The notes below the pieces were generated by a model. The model ran no database searches and was not told the DNA's origin. It saw only the letters and a program-made list of their open reading frames with translations. This document shows, in pieces, positions 1 to 7,857 of a DNA stretch of 64,000 nt. The position numbers were made by a program, and so were the translations under genes. The first letter of the stretch is position 1; every line of letters starts with the position of its first letter. Where the stretch lies: assembly GCF_041380235.1 (NCBI RefSeq), contig NZ_JBGIYY010000010.1:112133-176132 (forward strand), written 5' to 3'. Origin of the DNA: Glaciecola sp041380235. GTDB lineage: Bacteria > Pseudomonadota > Gammaproteobacteria > Enterobacterales > Alteromonadaceae.

Positions 1-297
1 ACCCGTGCCAACACCGGCGGTACGAGTAATTTGAATACCGGTAATATTTTCAAGTACTTCTGCTAAGTTTTGGTCAGGAAGCTTACCAATATCATCTGCG
101 ATGATAATTTCGGTTAAGTTGTCAGTATTGCGTTTTTCATTAAGGGCACTTACTAATGATGAACGAATACCAGACACTTCTATAATTTCAGTGCCCGCAT
201 CTGCTGCCGGCGCTTCTTGAGCATTTACCGTGGCAGTATAGTTTATTGCCGATGCAGACAGCAGCGCCAAGGTTATTTTAGAAAGTTTGTGTCCCAT
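1..297 (-). CDS. TonB-dependent receptor, N-terminal part only (runs off the window)
   Basis: The minus strand reads open from an ATG at 297-295 to the window edge (99 codons). It starts with a signal peptide (MGHKLSKITLALLSASA) and continues into a plug domain with the blocks EIIEVSGIRSSLVSALNEKR, IADDIGKLPDQNLAEVLENI and TGIQITR. These are typical of the oligosaccharide-type TonB-dependent outer-membrane receptors of Alteromonadales. The family imports ligands across the outer membrane using TonB energy. The barrel lies outside the window, so the substrate cannot be read. The neighbouring uronate operon suggests a uronate-containing oligosaccharide. A CCAA/TTGG inverted motif with a -10-like box lies upstream at 441-484. 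Confidence 0.9.
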   Translation of the reverse strand, partial: MGHKLSKITLALLSASAINYTATVNAQEAPAADAGTEIIEVSGIRSSLVSALNEKRNTDNLTEIIIADDIGKLPDQNLAEVLENITGIQITRTAGVGTG

Positions 298-440
298 TGG
301 TTTTCCCCGTGTGTGTTGTGTTGTGTGTTCTCTCATAACCCTTTGAACATCGACGATTATCGGGTCTGTTGTGACTACAATCTCCGATTAATTGTAAAAT
401 GTTGGTAAGTTTTATGTTAAAGCCAGTAATTAATATAAAC

Positions 441-484
441 ATACTACAATTTAATTGGTAATGCCACTTTGCCATATTACCAAT
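441..484 (-). promoter_or_regulatory. Putative promoter/operator of the TonB-dependent receptor
   Basis: ATTGGTAAT (454-462) and ATTACCAAT (476-484) form a 9-bp inverted repeat with a 13-nt spacer. On the minus strand the half GTGGCATTACCAA is followed after 8 nt by TAGTAT (plus 446-441), a plausible -10 box. The half-site and its distance to the -10 box nearly match the motifs at 7496-7516 and 10489-10509. I infer a GntR/FCD regulator of the UxuR/ExuR type, which is known to favour TTGGT...ACCAA sites. Confidence 0.55.
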
Positions 485-954
485 CTATGTATCTCGAACT
501 TTTGACCACTAAATTTAATTTTTACTAAACAAATGTGAGCAATAATTAACCTTAGTTTTACAATTAAATCGCCAGAGGTCAACCTTTTGGTTTATCAATT
601 TACCTTAAATCTTCCACATTAAGTTATTACCAATATGTAATTCAAACTAAAACTGCCTATATAACGGCTAAAATCAATCAAGATTTTTTCTGATAATTTA
701 TAATGTTTAGGAATTTATCTATATGATATAAAAGCACTTAAAATTGGTTAACCAATATAATTTTAAATTATATACTGAAAAATAAAATTAAATGCTTGGA
801 CGAGGGATGATTAATAGAAGAAAAAATGAAAGGGGTCTTCAAACACCTACCACCATGCTCTTTTTTAAATCCATTATGAATAATTTAGTCAATCAATTTC
901 TGGTTACGAGGCAACCACAAAATTATTTCAGATATAGAAGCGACTCGCGCGCTC
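485..954. other. AT-rich intergenic stretch with one perfect palindrome
   Basis: No credible gene is seen. The stretch is strongly AT-rich. Its one distinct element is the 14-bp palindrome ATTGGTTAACCAAT at 743-756. A plus-strand reading frame starting at 792 is the antisense image of the dctM remnant that follows and is not called as a gene. Confidence 0.6.
743..756. promoter_or_regulatory. Perfect 14-bp palindrome, UxuR/ExuR-like operator
   Basis: ATTGGTTAACCAAT is fully self-complementary and fits the ATTGGNNNNCCAAT pattern of hexuronate GntR/FCD regulators. TATACT follows at 771-776. No intact gene lies downstream on the plus strand and the TonB receptor start is about 450 bp away on the minus strand, so it may be an orphaned operator or a distal site. 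Confidence 0.5.
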
Positions 955-1130
955 ATAAACCAACAGGTAAAAGTATCGGCGTAAATATCAATATCGCCGA
1001 CATCATATTCATAAAGACACCCATACATAGCAAAATCAAATTGATGATTAACAAGGTAATCATTGGGCTATTGCTTATGAGTGCTTTAGTAAAAGTTTGT
1101 GAGATATTTTTTTAGTCCATGGACCAGCTT
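955..1130 (-). pseudogene. Remnant of a TRAP transporter large permease (dctM), internal fragment
   Basis: Read on the minus strand, this stretch encodes KNISQTFTKALISNSPMITL followed by LIINLILLCMGVFMNMMSA and ILIFTPILLPVG. It aligns without gaps to residues about 299-354 of the intact DctM at 36807-38096 (ENIPQELTNALLTISENPLM, then LIINLILLLIGAFMDMTPA). Flanking sequence does not extend the similarity and stops appear on the C-terminal side, so this is a degraded fragment. It lies just downstream of uxuB, where a uronate operon could once have carried its TRAP transporter. Confidence 0.75.
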
Positions 1131-1198
1131 AATCTCAACTGGCTTTTGATGTGAACAACTCAGTGAAAAAGGACAGAGTGCTGAAATGACAACACTGC

Positions 1199-1221
1199 AA
1201 AAAGTGCCGCTAGAAGGCGGC
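1199..1221 (-). terminator. Rho-independent terminator of the kduI-uxuB operon
   Basis: On the minus strand GCCGC-CTTCTA-GCGGC forms a hairpin (1206-1221) followed by a short T-run (complement of AAAAA at 1199-1203). It lies about 20 bp past the uxuB stop codon. Confidence 0.6.
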
Positions 1222-1239
1222 TTAAACAGCGTTAATGCC

Positions 1240-2742
1240 CTAAGCGTCCAATGTTTCAATGAGTGCAAGGGGCTGCTTTATCTCACGTAATGCTGATAAG
1301 TAACGTGTTACCAAAGCAATGCAGAGGATGTTTTGTGACAAGCTCTCGTCAAAAACAGCTTGTAGTTGAAACACCTCTTTTACCCATGTACCTACGTCAT
1401 GTTGATGTTGGATTGCCAAGCCTGCTAATTCAGTACTCAGCGGGTCTTTAACGGTAATCTGTTCGCCGTTTAAACCAACTCCTGAAGTATACTGAATCCA
1501 AGCAGCAATAATCACCGCTATCCGATTAATCCCCCCTGCGCCTGCTAACTGTGAGCGCAGCGGATTAAGTAATCGTTGTGGTAATTTTTGTGAACCGTCC
1601 ATCGCTATTTGATAAGTTTGGTGATGTAAATGTGGATTCAAGAAACGTGCAATCAATTGTTCGCAATATACGGTTAAATCCATACCTGGAGGAACCTCTA
1701 AACTCGGGATAATCTCATCATGCATAAGGCCTCGAATGAACATCTGGTAGCTGGGCAGTCGCATTACCTCTGCGACCGTTTTTAAACCACCTAAATAGCC
1801 TAAGTAAGCAATCGCGGAATGACTACCATTGAGCAAACGTAGCTTCATGGTCTCAAATACATGCACATTGCTCACCAATAGAGCACCAACGCCTTCCCAA
1901 TCAGGGCGACCATTTACAAAATCATCTTCTATCACCCACTGACTGAAACACTCAGTAAGCACTAAAGCTTGATCGCTATATCCAAGTGTCTTCGCCCAAT
2001 CACTCACTACTTCATCTGTAACAGCAGGCACTATTCTATCGACCATGCTGCTTGGAAAAGAATATTGCTGTTGAATATTTGTTGCCAAAGTGGGGCTGAC
2101 TTGCTCAGCAAAAGCAAGTACCAAGTGGCGTAATAGTTGCCCGTTGTTTGGCAGATTATCGCAACTCATCACAGTAAATGGGGCTAGGCGCTCACTAATT
2201 CTTTGTTGCATTGCGCTAACTAAAAAACCCAAGGCGCTGCGAGGCGAGGCGAGGTTTTGCAGATCGTGTTGAATATCAGGATGCGAAAGATTCAAACCGC
2301 CCGATGCACCGTCATGGCAATAGCCCTTCTCGGTAATCGTGAGAGACACGATACGCGTAGATTTATCGCATAGTTGCTGCAAAACCCGCTGTGGGTCTTG
2401 GGGCGCGACTAATACTTTATCTACAACACTGATAAGAGTATGTGAACTTGAGTCGGCATTTTGCTCAACGAGCGTATATAAGCCATCTTGCGGATTAAGT
2501 TGCTGAGCCACTGTTTCACTTCGCAAACTAACGCCGGTGATACGCCAATCACCACCACTTTTGAGCATCGCATTTTGTGTATACCATGCTTGATGAGCCC
2601 GATGAAACGCCCCGATACCAATATGCACAATGCCTAAACGCTTATTGTTACTATCATTGTCATCACAACAACCTAAGCTAAGTGCTAGCGGCTTATTTGC
2701 CGCGTAAGCCATGCTCAAACGCGTATCTTTTGCGCCACTCAA
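1240..2742 (-). CDS. uxuB: Fructuronate reductase (D-mannonate oxidoreductase)
   Basis: A 500-residue member of the mannitol/polyol dehydrogenase family. It shows the N-terminal Rossmann motif VHIGIGAFHRAHQAWY, the central VDRIVPAVTDE and TECFSQWVIEDDF blocks, and the catalytic-helix region KLRLLNGSHSAIAYLGYLGG near residue 300, including the conserved Lys and Asn. The family interconverts fructuronate and mannonate with NADH. The start is a TTG whose bases overlap the uxaC stop codon (TTGA), preceded by AAAAAGG about 10 nt upstream, so translation is probably coupled. An internal ATG at 2712 is an alternative start. It is the last gene of the five-gene uronate operon. The position next to uxaC favours fructuronate reductase over tagaturonate reductase. 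Confidence 0.9.
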   Translation of the reverse strand: MSGAKDTRLSMAYAANKPLALSLGCCDDNDSNNKRLGIVHIGIGAFHRAHQAWYTQNAMLKSGGDWRITGVSLRSETVAQQLNPQDGLYTLVEQNADSSSHTLISVVDKVLVAPQDPQRVLQQLCDKSTRIVSLTITEKGYCHDGASGGLNLSHPDIQHDLQNLASPRSALGFLVSAMQQRISERLAPFTVMSCDNLPNNGQLLRHLVLAFAEQVSPTLATNIQQQYSFPSSMVDRIVPAVTDEVVSDWAKTLGYSDQALVLTECFSQWVIEDDFVNGRPDWEGVGALLVSNVHVFETMKLRLLNGSHSAIAYLGYLGGLKTVAEVMRLPSYQMFIRGLMHDEIIPSLEVPPGMDLTVYCEQLIARFLNPHLHHQTYQIAMDGSQKLPQRLLNPLRSQLAGAGGINRIAVIIAAWIQYTSGVGLNGEQITVKDPLSTELAGLAIQHQHDVGTWVKEVFQLQAVFDESLSQNILCIALVTRYLSALREIKQPLALIETLDA

Positions 2743-4154
2743 AGCTTGTATGCCTTTTTTGCTAAGCGATAGCTTAAGTCATGAGCAAGCTCAAATGCCT
2801 CGTCTTCTTCCAGACGGTGCTCGGCAACCAATTGAGACAGAAAATTACAATCCATTCGCCGTGCCACATCGTGACGCGCGGGGATAGATAGAAAAGCGCG
2901 AGTATCATCGTTAAAGCCCACGGTATTATAAAACCCTGCCGTTTCAGTAACCTGCTCCCTAAATCGGCGCATGCCCTCTGGACTGTCATGGAACCACCAA
3001 GCTGGACCTAATTTCAATGCTGGATAATGCCCAGCCAACGGTGCTAATTCGCGACTGTAAACTGTCTCATCCAGGGTGAATAAGATAATGGTGAGCTTTG
3101 CTTCATTACCATACTTATTGAGCAAGGGAGCTAATGCTTTAACATATTCGGTTTGCAAAGGAATATCGGCGCCTTTGTCACGCCCAAATTGTTGAAACAG
3201 CATTGGGTTATGGTTTCGATAAGAGCCCGGGTGAATCTGCATAACTAAACCATCTTCTAAGCTCATTTTAGCCATCTCGGTCAACATTTGAGCCCTGAAG
3301 AGTTCGGCCTCGGCAGCTGAAAACTCTCCACTTCGTACTTTTTGATATAAGCGCTCGCACTCCCTAGTAGCTAAATCGGCAGTAGCAGCACTTGGGTGTC
3401 CATGATCGGTGGAAGTCACTCCCGTGGACTTAAAAAATGCACGCCTAAGTTTCAGCGCCTCTAGATAACTTGAAAAACTCGCGCAATCAAGCTGGGTTAT
3501 TTCGGCTAGTTTGGCTATGTTGGCGCTAAAGCCTTCAAACTCTGGGTCAACTACAGGATCGGGTCTAAAGGCAGAAATCACCCGACCTTGCCAATCACTG
3601 CTGAGTATTTTTTGATGATGACGCAAGTCATCCAAAGGCGATTCAGTCGTTGAAATAACTTCTATGTTGTTACGATCAAATAAAGCTCTGGGCCGAAAAG
3701 CCTCGGTTTGCAGAGCTTCGAACATAATGTCGTAATAATGATCGGCGCTGTCTGCGCCAAGTCGCACATCTATACCAAAGAGCTCGCAAAAAACATAGTC
3801 TAGCCACATACGAGATGGCGTACCGCGAAACAGGTGATAATGACTGGCGAAAGTTCGCCAGACTTTACGTGGGTCTTTTTCATACTCACCGCCGTCTCGC
3901 GGCGCAACGCCAAGAGCTTGCATCGAAATACCTTGGCTGTAAAGCATGCGTAAGACATAGTGATCAGGCGTTAATAACAAGTCTGATGGATTTGCAAAGC
4001 CCTGATTATCTGCAAACCACCTTGGATCTGTGTGTCCATGGGGACTAATGATTGGCAGTGATTTAACGCTCGCGTATAGCTGCTCACATATTCCTCTTGC
4101 ATTGCTATCAGTAGGAAACAAACGATTTGGATTAAGATAAAGCGGCTTTGTCAT
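2739..4154 (-). CDS. uxaC: Glucuronate isomerase
   Basis: A 471-residue UxaC-family enzyme of the amidohydrolase superfamily. The metal-binding motif SPHGHTDPRWF near the N-terminus, WRTFASHYHLFRGTPSRMWLD, STTESPLDDLRHHQ, the MQIHPGSYRNHN block and the C-terminal GFNDDTRAFLSIPARHDVARR are all present. It isomerises D-glucuronate to D-fructuronate (or galacturonate to tagaturonate). The ATG at 4154 was chosen because it begins the conserved N-terminus; a GTG at 4205 overlaps the upstream stop codon. No uxaB or uxaA lies nearby, so the glucuronate branch is the likely role: UxaC -> UxuB -> UxuA. Confidence 0.93.
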   Translation of the reverse strand: MTKPLYLNPNRLFPTDSNARGICEQLYASVKSLPIISPHGHTDPRWFADNQGFANPSDLLLTPDHYVLRMLYSQGISMQALGVAPRDGGEYEKDPRKVWRTFASHYHLFRGTPSRMWLDYVFCELFGIDVRLGADSADHYYDIMFEALQTEAFRPRALFDRNNIEVISTTESPLDDLRHHQKILSSDWQGRVISAFRPDPVVDPEFEGFSANIAKLAEITQLDCASFSSYLEALKLRRAFFKSTGVTSTDHGHPSAATADLATRECERLYQKVRSGEFSAAEAELFRAQMLTEMAKMSLEDGLVMQIHPGSYRNHNPMLFQQFGRDKGADIPLQTEYVKALAPLLNKYGNEAKLTIILFTLDETVYSRELAPLAGHYPALKLGPAWWFHDSPEGMRRFREQVTETAGFYNTVGFNDDTRAFLSIPARHDVARRMDCNFLSQLVAEHRLEEDEAFELAHDLSYRLAKKAYKL

Positions 4155-4201
4155 AATAATATTTTCACTACCTTTAAAATGGCTAATTGTGCTGAGCCCT
4201 G

Positions 4202-5461
4202 TCACATACCAAGTGTTATTGCTAATTTACGGCTTTGGTCTTGTTCGATGAGTTCTTGAAAATCTTCGGCGCTATTAATCGAGGGTGTACCGACTTGCCA
4301 CACTGAATAGAAATCGTATGAAAGCTCCTGTGCTAAGCTCATATTGTGCAAACTAAAATACGAATGCTCAATACCTTCAGGCGTCTCCCCCACGCTTCCA
4401 AAGCCGGTGTGTTGCGAGCGTTCAGAAACCACTGCCATACCCAATAAGGTCGCCTCTTCAGCCTGCTCGCCAAAGGTCGATAATATTGCATGGGTTTCGC
4501 TTAATGACTGCTTGGCTTCCAGTGAATGAAAATTAACAATTCCCACCCCTAAATCTGCATGCAGTGGCTGATCAATAGTGATGTGTGCGCTGTAATAATG
4601 CTGTCCGGCCCAAATACTTAAGCGCTGTGTTAACTGAATGCTTTGCGCTGCGACAGGAAGGTTTTGATAGTTAAGGCTGAAAATACTGCGAACCGGTCCC
4701 TCAGAGATGATATTTACTGCGGTAGATTCGGCGCCAGATAGCCGAATTAAGCTTTGCGCTTCGCCGTTTTGACTAGAGAAGGCTAAAGCCCCTGAACCTA
4801 ATGAACGACCTACTTTAAGTATATCCATACCCCATGTTTGACGTTCGTGATAGTTTTGATTGATACCGACTCTACCAAGCACCATGTCGGTGCTTGTTTT
4901 ACCAAAAATATCAAAGCCATTACGTTCGTCAAAATATAGCCTGAAACCGATATTATCGTTTTCCCACGCTGGCCCTTCCATTTGATACTGACGTGAAGAT
5001 CCTTCTTCTAAGCCTTGTGAAAAACGTTGGAGCGAAGTGAGCTCCTCTATCGCATTTTTATCTTCATTAGTAAATTTTCCAATTTGGATATTGGTTCTAA
5101 ACGCTTCTTTGCTCACAGGCTTTGCGTTTTCTGAGACCCTAAGTTCAACCACCTGCTGCGACGCTGCATCGATGTTGATTAAAAAAGCCAGTTCATCCCA
5201 GCTCCCATCTTGATCAAGGTCATCTAGTTGACTGCTCAAAAGAACAGAATTTGCCAACAAACTCAGATGCTCATTGTCGTTAAGCTTACCTAGTTTATTT
5301 TCAACTTGTTGGCGACTTAATACCAAGGGCACGTCAGTAAAGGCTTGGGTATGAGAATTTGAGACAGTAAATGTCTTTGCCACTGGCGCAGGTTGACTGC
5401 AAGCCATTAAACTTGAAAGGGCAACGAAGAGTGATACACAAACAATAGATTTAGATTTCAT
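4202..5461 (-). CDS. DUF4861-type lipoprotein of the uronate operon
   Basis: A 419-residue exported protein with a lipoprotein signal (MKSKSIVCVSLFVALSSLMA then Cys21). The body has blocks such as YQMEGPAWENDNIGFRLYFD, GMDILKVGRSLGSGALAF and LSIWAGQHYYSAHITIDQPL, which I recognise as a DUF4861-like family. Members are frequent in Bacteroidetes and marine Proteobacteria polysaccharide loci and their biochemical role is not established as far as I know. The gene overlaps kduD by 11 nt and sits between kduD and uxaC, so it is co-transcribed with cytoplasmic uronate enzymes although it should be periplasmic or membrane-anchored. Function is unknown. A periplasmic carbohydrate-active or binding role is inference from context. 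Confidence 0.75.
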   Translation of the reverse strand: MKSKSIVCVSLFVALSSLMACSQPAPVAKTFTVSNSHTQAFTDVPLVLSRQQVENKLGKLNDNEHLSLLANSVLLSSQLDDLDQDGSWDELAFLINIDAASQQVVELRVSENAKPVSKEAFRTNIQIGKFTNEDKNAIEELTSLQRFSQGLEEGSSRQYQMEGPAWENDNIGFRLYFDERNGFDIFGKTSTDMVLGRVGINQNYHERQTWGMDILKVGRSLGSGALAFSSQNGEAQSLIRLSGAESTAVNIISEGPVRSIFSLNYQNLPVAAQSIQLTQRLSIWAGQHYYSAHITIDQPLHADLGVGIVNFHSLEAKQSLSETHAILSTFGEQAEEATLLGMAVVSERSQHTGFGSVGETPEGIEHSYFSLHNMSLAQELSYDFYSVWQVGTPSINSAEDFQELIEQDQSRKLAITLGM

Positions 5462-6242
5462 TAGCCGGTTTTCCTATAGTGGCGAGTATACCTCCATCAA
5501 CATATAGCACTTGCCCATTTACAAAGTCAGATGCCTTAGCTGACAAAAATACTGCTGCACCTTGTAACTCACTAGGGTCACCCCATCTGCCGCTTGGCGT
5601 CCGGTTAATAATGAATTCATTAAAAGGATGACCATCAACACGAATTGGGGCGGTAATATCAGTGGCAAAATAGCCAGGGCCAATCGCATTAACTTGAATA
5701 CCATCGCGCGCCCACTCTGTCGCCATATTGCGTGTCAACATTTTCAAACCGCCTTTTGCGGCGGCATAAGCGCCAACACCGTCACGGCCTAATTCGCTCA
5801 TCATCGAACAAATATTAATGATTTTTCCGCTACCGCGCTTTCGCATATCAGCCACCACGGCCTGAGCAACCGCAAATGGTGCGGTCAAATCGGTTTCTAC
5901 AATATTTCTGAAGTCACTCACGGGCATATCCGCAAGGGGCGAACGCTGAATGATGCCAGCATTATTAATTAAGATATCGATTTGGCCATGCTGTTGAATT
6001 AAATCTGAAATTTTTCCGTTTAGGGCTTCATAGTCGGTCACATCAAAAATAGCCGAATGTGCATTGATACCCTGTCCTTTGAGCTCCGATACTGCGCCAT
6101 TTACGGATTGCTCATTGCGACCATTTAAGATAACAATTGCGCCCGCATTTCCAAGACCTGTTGCCATAGCAAGGCCTAAACCTTTATAGCCACCGGTTAC
6201 TAGAGCGACCTTTCCATTTAAATTAAATAATTCAGCTGACAT
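5451..6242 (-). CDS. kduD: SDR dehydrogenase, KduD-type (2-keto-3-deoxygluconate 5-dehydrogenase)
   Basis: A 263-residue short-chain dehydrogenase with TGGYKGLG (NAD(P)-binding), NNAGII, the catalytic Ser in ICSMMSELGRD, YAAAK (Tyr/Lys) and the C-terminal WGDPSELQGAAVFLSAKASD block with VNGQVLYVDGG. The sequence is close to the gluconate-5-dehydrogenase/KduD subgroup. It lies 9 bp downstream of kduI, so reduction of 2,5-diketo-3-deoxygluconate (DKII) to KDG is the most likely reaction. AGGG lies 8 nt before the ATG. A gluconate 5-dehydrogenase activity cannot be excluded from sequence. Confidence 0.85.
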   Translation of the reverse strand: MSAELFNLNGKVALVTGGYKGLGLAMATGLGNAGAIVILNGRNEQSVNGAVSELKGQGINAHSAIFDVTDYEALNGKISDLIQQHGQIDILINNAGIIQRSPLADMPVSDFRNIVETDLTAPFAVAQAVVADMRKRGSGKIINICSMMSELGRDGVGAYAAAKGGLKMLTRNMATEWARDGIQVNAIGPGYFATDITAPIRVDGHPFNEFIINRTPSGRWGDPSELQGAAVFLSAKASDFVNGQVLYVDGGILATIGKPANEI

Positions 6243-6251
6243 TAGCGCGCC

Positions 6252-7082
6252 CTATTTAAAGTCGTTTAAGTCAATAGCATCCATGTCATCAAAAGCTTGG
6301 TTTTCACCTGCCATTGCCCATATAAATCCATAGTTACGAGTTCCGGCACCACTATGAATTGACCAAGATGGAGAGAGTACCGCCTGATGGTTTTTCACGA
6401 CAATATGACGGGTTTCGTTTGGTTCGCCCATCAAATGCATAACTCGGTCTTGCTCTTCTAAATTGAAGTAAAAATACACTTCCATTCGGCGGTCATGAGT
6501 ATGCGCTGGAAAGGTATTCCACACGCTGCCGGTCTTGAGCAAAGTAAGTCCCATTACTAATTGGCAGCTCGCTACACCTTTTTCATGAATATATTGAAAA
6601 ATCGTTCGCTCATTACTGGTTTCTAAGCTACCCAAATGGATTGGGTTGGCGTCAGCTTGGGTCGCTTTAGTAGTCGGATATTCTTTGTGTGCAGGGGTTG
6701 AAACAAAATAAAACAATGCTGGGTCATTAGCGGCATCGCTTTCAAAAATAGGATCGGCTTCGCCTCTACCAACATATAAGCAGTCTAATTTCTCTAGGCT
6801 ATAGCGCTGCTGCCCAACTATCACGGTGCCATTTCCGCCCAAATTGATAATACCTAACTCGCGTCGTTGCAGAAAAGAACTCGCACGCAAAGCATCACCT
6901 GCGGCCAAAGTAAGTGCTTGGGCTGTCGGCACGGCTGTGCCAGTAATCACTCGGTCTATTTGCGAATACACCAGAGTTACTTCATTAGGCTGCATTAAAG
7001 ACTCAATCAAATACTCATTGCGTAAGCGCTCAGTATCATAGTGTTTGGCATCTTTTGGGTTGCTTGAATGTCTTATTTGCAT
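6252..7082 (-). CDS. kduI: 5-keto-4-deoxyuronate isomerase
   Basis: A 276-residue KduI, close to the family's usual 278 residues. Diagnostic blocks are MQIRHSSNPKDAKHYDT at the start, RRELGIINLGGNGTVIVG, the metal-binding cupin motif NTFPAHTHDRRMEVYFYF (two His and a Glu) and SPSWSIHSGAGTRNYGFIWA with a further His. It converts 5-keto-4-deoxyuronate (DKI), formed from unsaturated uronates, to DKII for KduD. It is the first gene of the minus-strand operon. Its upstream region shares an operator (7496-7516) with divergent uxuA. Confidence 0.95.
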   Translation of the reverse strand: MQIRHSSNPKDAKHYDTERLRNEYLIESLMQPNEVTLVYSQIDRVITGTAVPTAQALTLAAGDALRASSFLQRRELGIINLGGNGTVIVGQQRYSLEKLDCLYVGRGEADPIFESDAANDPALFYFVSTPAHKEYPTTKATQADANPIHLGSLETSNERTIFQYIHEKGVASCQLVMGLTLLKTGSVWNTFPAHTHDRRMEVYFYFNLEEQDRVMHLMGEPNETRHIVVKNHQAVLSPSWSIHSGAGTRNYGFIWAMAGENQAFDDMDAIDLNDFK

Positions 7083-7857
7083 AGTCTATATCCGATATTT
7101 ATTTTGTGAAAAAGCCACATAAAGGACTTTTGTAATTATTTAGCGTGTGCCAAATTTCGATTTAATGTGTTGTTCTAATCTATATCAATACAATAACGAG
7201 GCCCTGTTTTCCCGCTCATAATAAACTCTGAATTAGCATCTAATCAAAATCCACAAGTCGCGCTTGCACTCTAGACCAATAAGTCTTGTTTTTAATAATG
7301 TCTAATTGAAAATAAACGCTTTCACAATATCTTGACTGGCCTAGGCAAATTGCCCTTGAAATGATAATCCAATCGCCGATGCCAATTCTAGCTGTCCGCC
7401 GCTACCGAATAGCTAAGTGCCTGCTCGGTTCGACAATATAAGCGCCTGAATAGACCTATTTATTTTATTGTTTTTAGTTAAATATGCCACTCCATTTGGT
7501 AATGTGGCATTACCAATTAATAAGGTATACTGTCGGTTTTTCTGCGTAATTGCAAGTATAAGATTTAACAAGAAACATACATGTATGCAGTTTTACAAAT
7601 AAGCGTGCGTGTATGAAGATCAATAATTTTTTTGACCATCAAGGGTCTGTTGCTGTTATGAATGAAAAACAAAGCGCTATGTTTATTAGTCTTGTCATCC
7701 TGCACTCAGATCGTAGTGCCGCTCGCGGTCATTTTGGCATGACCACTTGACATCATTACCAACGATCGAGCAATATACCTAGCATGTGTAAAAATATTAG
7801 TGGGGCGCTTGCTCCATTTAATTGATTATTAATTTAAACGTATTTTGGGGAATATTC
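7083..7857. other. Divergent regulatory region between kduI and uxuA
   Basis: This 775-bp non-coding stretch separates the divergent operons. It contains the palindromic operator at 7496-7516 with -10-like boxes on both sides. It also has a possible uxuA-proximal promoter: TTGACA at 7747-7752 with CAATAT at 7771-7776, and an ATTACCAA half-site (7755-7762) inside the spacer. I see no further gene. Confidence 0.6.
7481..7531. promoter_or_regulatory. Symmetric operator/divergent promoter element of the uronate operons
   Basis: TTGGTAATG (7496-7504) and CATTACCAA (7508-7516) are perfect 9-bp inverted arms around TGG. On the plus strand 9 nt separate the operator from TATACT (7526-7531). On the minus strand 9 nt separate it from CATATT (plus 7486-7481). 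One operator therefore appears to sit between two outward-facing -10 boxes. A GntR/FCD (UxuR/ExuR-like) repressor, probably the one encoded at 9227-9931, is the likely ligand. Confidence 0.7.

Noticed and set aside
792..1115. Plus-strand open frame of 107 codons
   Set aside because: It is the antisense image of the dctM remnant; the similarity is on the minus strand, and the frame has no signal or motif of its own.
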